A stretch of 8,945 nt of DNA from an uncultured Chloroflexota bacterium (GTDB taxonomy: Bacteria > Chloroflexota > Anaerolineae > Anaerolineales > Anaerolineaceae), in contig CADBKS010000120.1 in assembly GCA_902795255.1 (NCBI GenBank), positions 1 through 8,945 of the forward strand. The letters are read 5' to 3'. The stretch's first letter is position 1; each line of letters begins with the position of its first letter. Positions 6,610-8,945 of this stretch are shown one piece after another. The position numbers were made by a program, and so were the translations under genes. The notes beneath the pieces were generated by a model. It had not been told where the DNA came from. It worked only from the letters and a program-made list of their open reading frames with translations, and ran no database searches.

Positions 6610-6618
6610 ATTGTACCA
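6610..6618 (-). promoter_or_regulatory. Candidate extended -10 promoter of the c-di-GMP gene
   Basis: The minus strand reads TGGTACAAT: a TG one base before a TACAAT -10 box. The -35 region (around TTTTCC) is weak. Transcription would start near 6603, about 36 bases before the start codon. This supports a separate transcript from the upstream amidohydrolase. Confidence 0.5.
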
Positions 6619-6657
6619 TGAATATCCGCCGGGAAAACGGGACAGCAAAACAAATAC

Positions 6658-6684
6658 AGGGAGCGCCTCAGCACGGCACACCCT
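6658..6684 (-). terminator. Possible weak terminator after the M20 amidohydrolase
   Basis: AGGGTGTGCC (6684-6675 on the minus strand) can pair with GGCGCTCCCT (6667-6658) with two mismatches around a 7-nt loop. It is followed by the T-rich TGTATTTGTTTTG. It is the only hairpin-like signal between the amidohydrolase stop and the next promoter. The stem is imperfect and the T-run interrupted, so termination may be partial. Confidence 0.3.
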
Positions 6685-6717
6685 GCATTGATTTCATAAA
6701 ACGGCCCGGCAGACCAA

Positions 6718-8160
6718 TCAGTAGGTTTCGATAGGCGGCTGGATGTAGTCCGGCAGCGGGCAGATGTATTTTCCGCCGTTTTTCTTCAGCAGCTCGGCAC
6801 GTGCCTTCGCGATCAGCTCCGGCCGCTCCATCGTCCGGATGGCGGCAAGCGTCATGACCTCGGCCGCCCGGATCATCCCCTTAAAACCGATCTCCGAGCA
6901 GGAAAAAGCCGTATTCTGCCAGGTGTGACCGACATTGCCCAGGCATGCCGTGGCGACATTAAGTTCCACCGTCGGCGTCGCGTAGCCCACATCGCCGACA
7001 TCCGTAGATCCGGATTCATAACGGTCATCCTTCGGGTCGAAGGGATGCACGGTACTGTCCAGCGGGCGCCGCATGATCTTTTCCACATCCTCGTCCCCGA
7101 AAATTTCAGCGATATCTTCATACACCGTCAGCTGGGTCTGCTTCGGATAACTGCGCAGCATATCGGAGGCAAGTTTATAATCCGCTTCAGACCATTCCGG
7201 CGCGCCGAACTCCTGCAGGCATTCATCCATGACCGCGGCCAGTGTCTTATTGGGCGTGTAATCCGAAAAAGCCATCGCGATCTCAAACCGCATCTTTGTC
7301 CCGGTCATCAGCGCAGCGCCTTTGGCAATATCCGTCACACGGGTGAAAAGCTCTTTCATCTGCTTGACTTTGGGTGCACGGACTTCATATTTGATCACCG
7401 CATGTGCCTGAACAACGTTCGGAGCGGTACCGCCGGCATCCGAATAGGCATAGTGTACACGGGCCTCATCGATCATATGCTCCCGCAGGTAGTTGACCCC
7501 CACGTTCATCAATTCACAGGCATCCAGTGCGGACCTGCCGAGATGCGGCGCCCCGCCGGCATGGGAGGCGATCCCGTCAAAGATGAAATTTGCGCCCATG
7601 ATGGCCACACTGCCGCGTGAAGACACGCGGTTCAGATACGCCGGATGCCAGGTATAGGCAAAGTCCACATTGTCAAAATATCCGGCCCGGGCGATAAACT
7701 GTTTGGAACCGGCGCCTTCTTCAGCCGGACAGCCGAACAGGATGACCGTACCGTCCAGCTTGTTCTTTTCCAGATAATCCTTCACGGCCACTGCCGCCAG
7801 CCATGCGCCGGAACCCAGCAGGTTATGGCCGCAGCCGTGTCCCGCTCCGCCGGGTGTGACCGGGCACTGTTCCGGGGCGGCCGCTTTCTGGCTGAGCCCG
7901 TCCAGCGCGTCGTATTCTGCAAGGAAACCCATCACCGGTTTTCCGCGGCCGCATTTGTAAGTGGCCGTAAAAGCTGTCGGGATCCCCGCGATGCCGGTTT
8001 CGACCGTGAAACCCTCTTTCTTAATGGCATCGATCAGCACGCCGGCAGACTGTTCCTCTTTATAGGCAAGTTCCGCAAAATTCCAGATCTGCTTCGCCAG
8101 CTTTACCGCGGCCTCCGATTTTTTCGCGACCAGTTCTTTAACCTCTTCCCGCTGTCCCAT
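6718..8160 (-). CDS. abgB: M20-family amidohydrolase, AbgB-like
   Basis: The 480-residue protein aligns by eye along its length with AbgB, the B subunit of p-aminobenzoyl-glutamate hydrolase. Shared landmarks are AEYDAL (81-86), the metal-site GHGCGHN (107-113), the acidic pair in CPAEEG (144-149), WHP (171-173), the lid-domain PHLGRSALDA (205-214), STDVGDV (385-391) and GHTWQ (411-415). The M20D group hydrolyses amide bonds of acylated or conjugated amino acids in the cytoplasm using two metals. No abgA or abgT partner is nearby, so p-aminobenzoyl-glutamate may not be the substrate. I chose ATG 8160, five bases after an AGGAG; an in-frame TTG at 8184 would add eight residues but lacks a binding site. 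It lies 77 bases downstream of an amino-acid ABC transporter ATPase on the same strand and may belong to that operon. Confidence 0.88.
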   Translation of the reverse strand: MGQREEVKELVAKKSEAAVKLAKQIWNFAELAYKEEQSAGVLIDAIKKEGFTVETGIAGIPTAFTATYKCGRGKPVMGFLAEYDALDGLSQKAAAPEQCPVTPGGAGHGCGHNLLGSGAWLAAVAVKDYLEKNKLDGTVILFGCPAEEGAGSKQFIARAGYFDNVDFAYTWHPAYLNRVSSRGSVAIMGANFIFDGIASHAGGAPHLGRSALDACELMNVGVNYLREHMIDEARVHYAYSDAGGTAPNVVQAHAVIKYEVRAPKVKQMKELFTRVTDIAKGAALMTGTKMRFEIAMAFSDYTPNKTLAAVMDECLQEFGAPEWSEADYKLASDMLRSYPKQTQLTVYEDIAEIFGDEDVEKIMRRPLDSTVHPFDPKDDRYESGSTDVGDVGYATPTVELNVATACLGNVGHTWQNTAFSCSEIGFKGMIRAAEVMTLAAIRTMERPELIAKARAELLKKNGGKYICPLPDYIQPPIETY

Positions 8161-8165
8161 ATCCA

Positions 8166-8170
8166 CTCCT
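8166..8170 (-). promoter_or_regulatory. Ribosome binding site deciding the amidohydrolase start
   Basis: AGGAG on the minus strand lies five bases before ATG 8160. It lies downstream of the alternative TTG at 8184, inside the eight-codon extension that start would add, so the shorter 480-residue protein is favoured. Confidence 0.8.
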
Positions 8171-8201
8171 GTATGATAATTCAATAAAACCGCAATGTAT
8201 T

Positions 8202-8223
8202 CAAAATGCGGGGCAGCCCCCGC
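8202..8223 (-). terminator. Hairpin between the ABC ATPase and amidohydrolase genes
   Basis: On the minus strand GCGGGG (8223-8218), loop GCTG and CCCCGC (8213-8208) form a 6-bp all-GC stem followed by ATTTTG. The stem is stable but the T-run is only four bases. It may be a leaky terminator or a 3'-end stabiliser that lowers amidohydrolase expression relative to the transporter. Confidence 0.45.
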
Positions 8224-8237
8224 TCACTTCAAACTTT

Positions 8238-8945
8238 CTAAAGGACCTGACTCAGGAACCGGATCGTTGCCGGATCCTGCGGACAGGTGAAAATCGTTTC
8301 CGGATTGCCCTCTTCCGTGATGACCCCGTTGCAGATAAACAGCACCCGGTCGGAGATCTCACGGGCAAACGCCATCTCATGCGTCACGACCAGCGTCGTC
8401 ATTCCGGATTTCGCCAGGTCCCCGATCACATTCAGCACTTCCTTCACCATTTCGGGATCCAGCGCGCTGGTCGGCTCGTCAAAGAGCATCACATCCGGAT
8501 GCATCGCAAGCGCCCGGACGATCGAGAGCCGCTGCTTCTGTCCGCCGGAGAGCTTGCGGGGATATTCGGAAGCTTTGTCCTCAAGGCCGACCCGTTTCAG
8601 CAGCGCCATCGCTTCTTCTTCCGCATCTTTTCGGGAGACCTTCTTTTCGAGCACCGGCGCCAGTGTAATGTTGTCCAGGACCGTCATATTCGGGAACACA
8701 TTGAAATTTTGGAACACCATGCCGATCTTCTGACGGTAGCAGCTGATATCCTTCTGTTTGTTCATAATGTTCTCGCCTTCGAAGAAGATCTTCCCCTCGT
8801 CCGGGATCTCCAGCAGGTTCAGACAGCGCAGGAAAGTCGATTTACCGCCGCCGGAAGGCCCGATGATCGAGATCACTTCACCTTTCATGACAGAAAGGTC
8901 GATCCCTTTCAGCACCTCCAGCTTTCCGAAGTTCTTCTTCAGGTT
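8238..8945 (-). CDS. Polar amino-acid ABC transporter ATP-binding protein (5' end outside window)
   Basis: 235 residues are visible, starting [15 protein letters not shown] at the window edge; only the first few N-terminal residues are missing, as this family usually begins with an MI-type strand before that segment. Counting from the first visible residue: Walker [10 protein letters not shown] (29-37), Q-loop VFQN (Gln79), signature LSGGQKQR (132-139), Walker B VMLFDE (152-157) and switch His189 in [18 protein letters not shown] (81-92) is typical of the GlnQ/ArtP/HisP group, which powers uptake of amino acids or their derivatives at the inner face of the membrane. A GTG at 8915 is not the real start, because homologous sequence continues upstream. 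The permease and binding protein probably lie to the right. The Walker A Gly-Gly-Gly is a mild variant of Gly-Ser-Gly. Substrate unresolved. Confidence 0.93.
   Translation of the reverse strand, partial: NLKKNFGKLEVLKGIDLSVMKGEVISIIGPSGGGKSTFLRCLNLLEIPDEGKIFFEGENIMNKQKDISCYRQKIGMVFQNFNVFPNMTVLDNITLAPVLEKKVSRKDAEEEAMALLKRVGLEDKASEYPRKLSGGQKQRLSIVRALAMHPDVMLFDEPTSALDPEMVKEVLNVIGDLAKSGMTTLVVTHEMAFAREISDRVLFICNGVITEEGNPETIFTCPQDPATIRFLSQVL

Noticed and set aside
6925..7620. Plus-strand open frame of 231 codons opposite the amidohydrolase
   Set aside because: It is antisense to a well-supported M20 enzyme and shows no motifs or binding site of its own.
8161..8184. N-terminal extension of the amidohydrolase from TTG 8184
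   Set aside because: A clear AGGAG sits inside the extension, correctly spaced for ATG 8160, and nothing comparable precedes the TTG.
8913..8915. GTG at 8915 as the start of the ABC ATPase
   Set aside because: The ten codons upstream to the window edge encode [10 protein letters not shown], typical of this ATPase family, so the gene continues beyond the window.
1..8945. CRISPR array, tRNA, rRNA, riboswitch or prophage genes
   Set aside because: I saw no regularly spaced direct repeats, no tRNA-like cloverleaf ending in CCA, no rRNA-like sequence, no recognisable riboswitch core and no phage proteins.

Overview
The window looks like a chromosomal stretch from a Gram-positive, Clostridia-like Firmicute. 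Reasons: moderate GC, strong AGGAG/GGAGGG-type ribosome binding sites, short GC-rich hairpin terminators with T-runs after most genes, a four-cysteine ribosomal protein L28, and a cyclic-di-GMP enzyme whose sensor resembles those of gut clostridial diguanylate cyclases. The lineage call is inferred from style and protein flavour, not from a marker-gene comparison.

Layout, left to right. Bases 1-90 hold hairpin-rich non-coding sequence, possibly the edge of something outside the window. Then come: a CBS-CBS-ACT (AcuB-like) regulatory protein (-); a divergent PHP-domain phosphoesterase (+); ribosomal protein L28, rpmB (-), convergent with the PHP gene across two back-to-back terminators; a membrane-anchored alpha/beta hydrolase (+), divergent from rpmB; a 1069-residue multidomain c-di-GMP enzyme (-), convergent with the hydrolase across a shared terminator; an AbgB-type M20 amidohydrolase (-); and the 5'-truncated ATPase of a polar amino-acid ABC transporter (-), which runs off the right edge. 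The first five genes alternate in strand and appear to be single-gene units. Only the last two (ABC ATPase, then amidohydrolase) could form an operon, in which an imported amidated or acylated amino acid would be hydrolysed inside the cell.

The most notable item is the c-di-GMP protein at 3358-6567. Its order is REC, degenerate GGDEF, intact EAL, charged linker, membrane helix, about 190 residues of helical extracytoplasmic sensor, membrane helix, and intact GGDEF with an inhibitory I-site. It looks like a soluble response-regulator phosphodiesterase fused to a membrane sensor-cyclase, giving one polypeptide with two inputs and opposing outputs. No cognate histidine kinase lies in the window. 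I see no CRISPR array, tRNA, rRNA, phage or clear transposase gene. Apart from the c-di-GMP fusion, the region looks like ordinary housekeeping and metabolic DNA.
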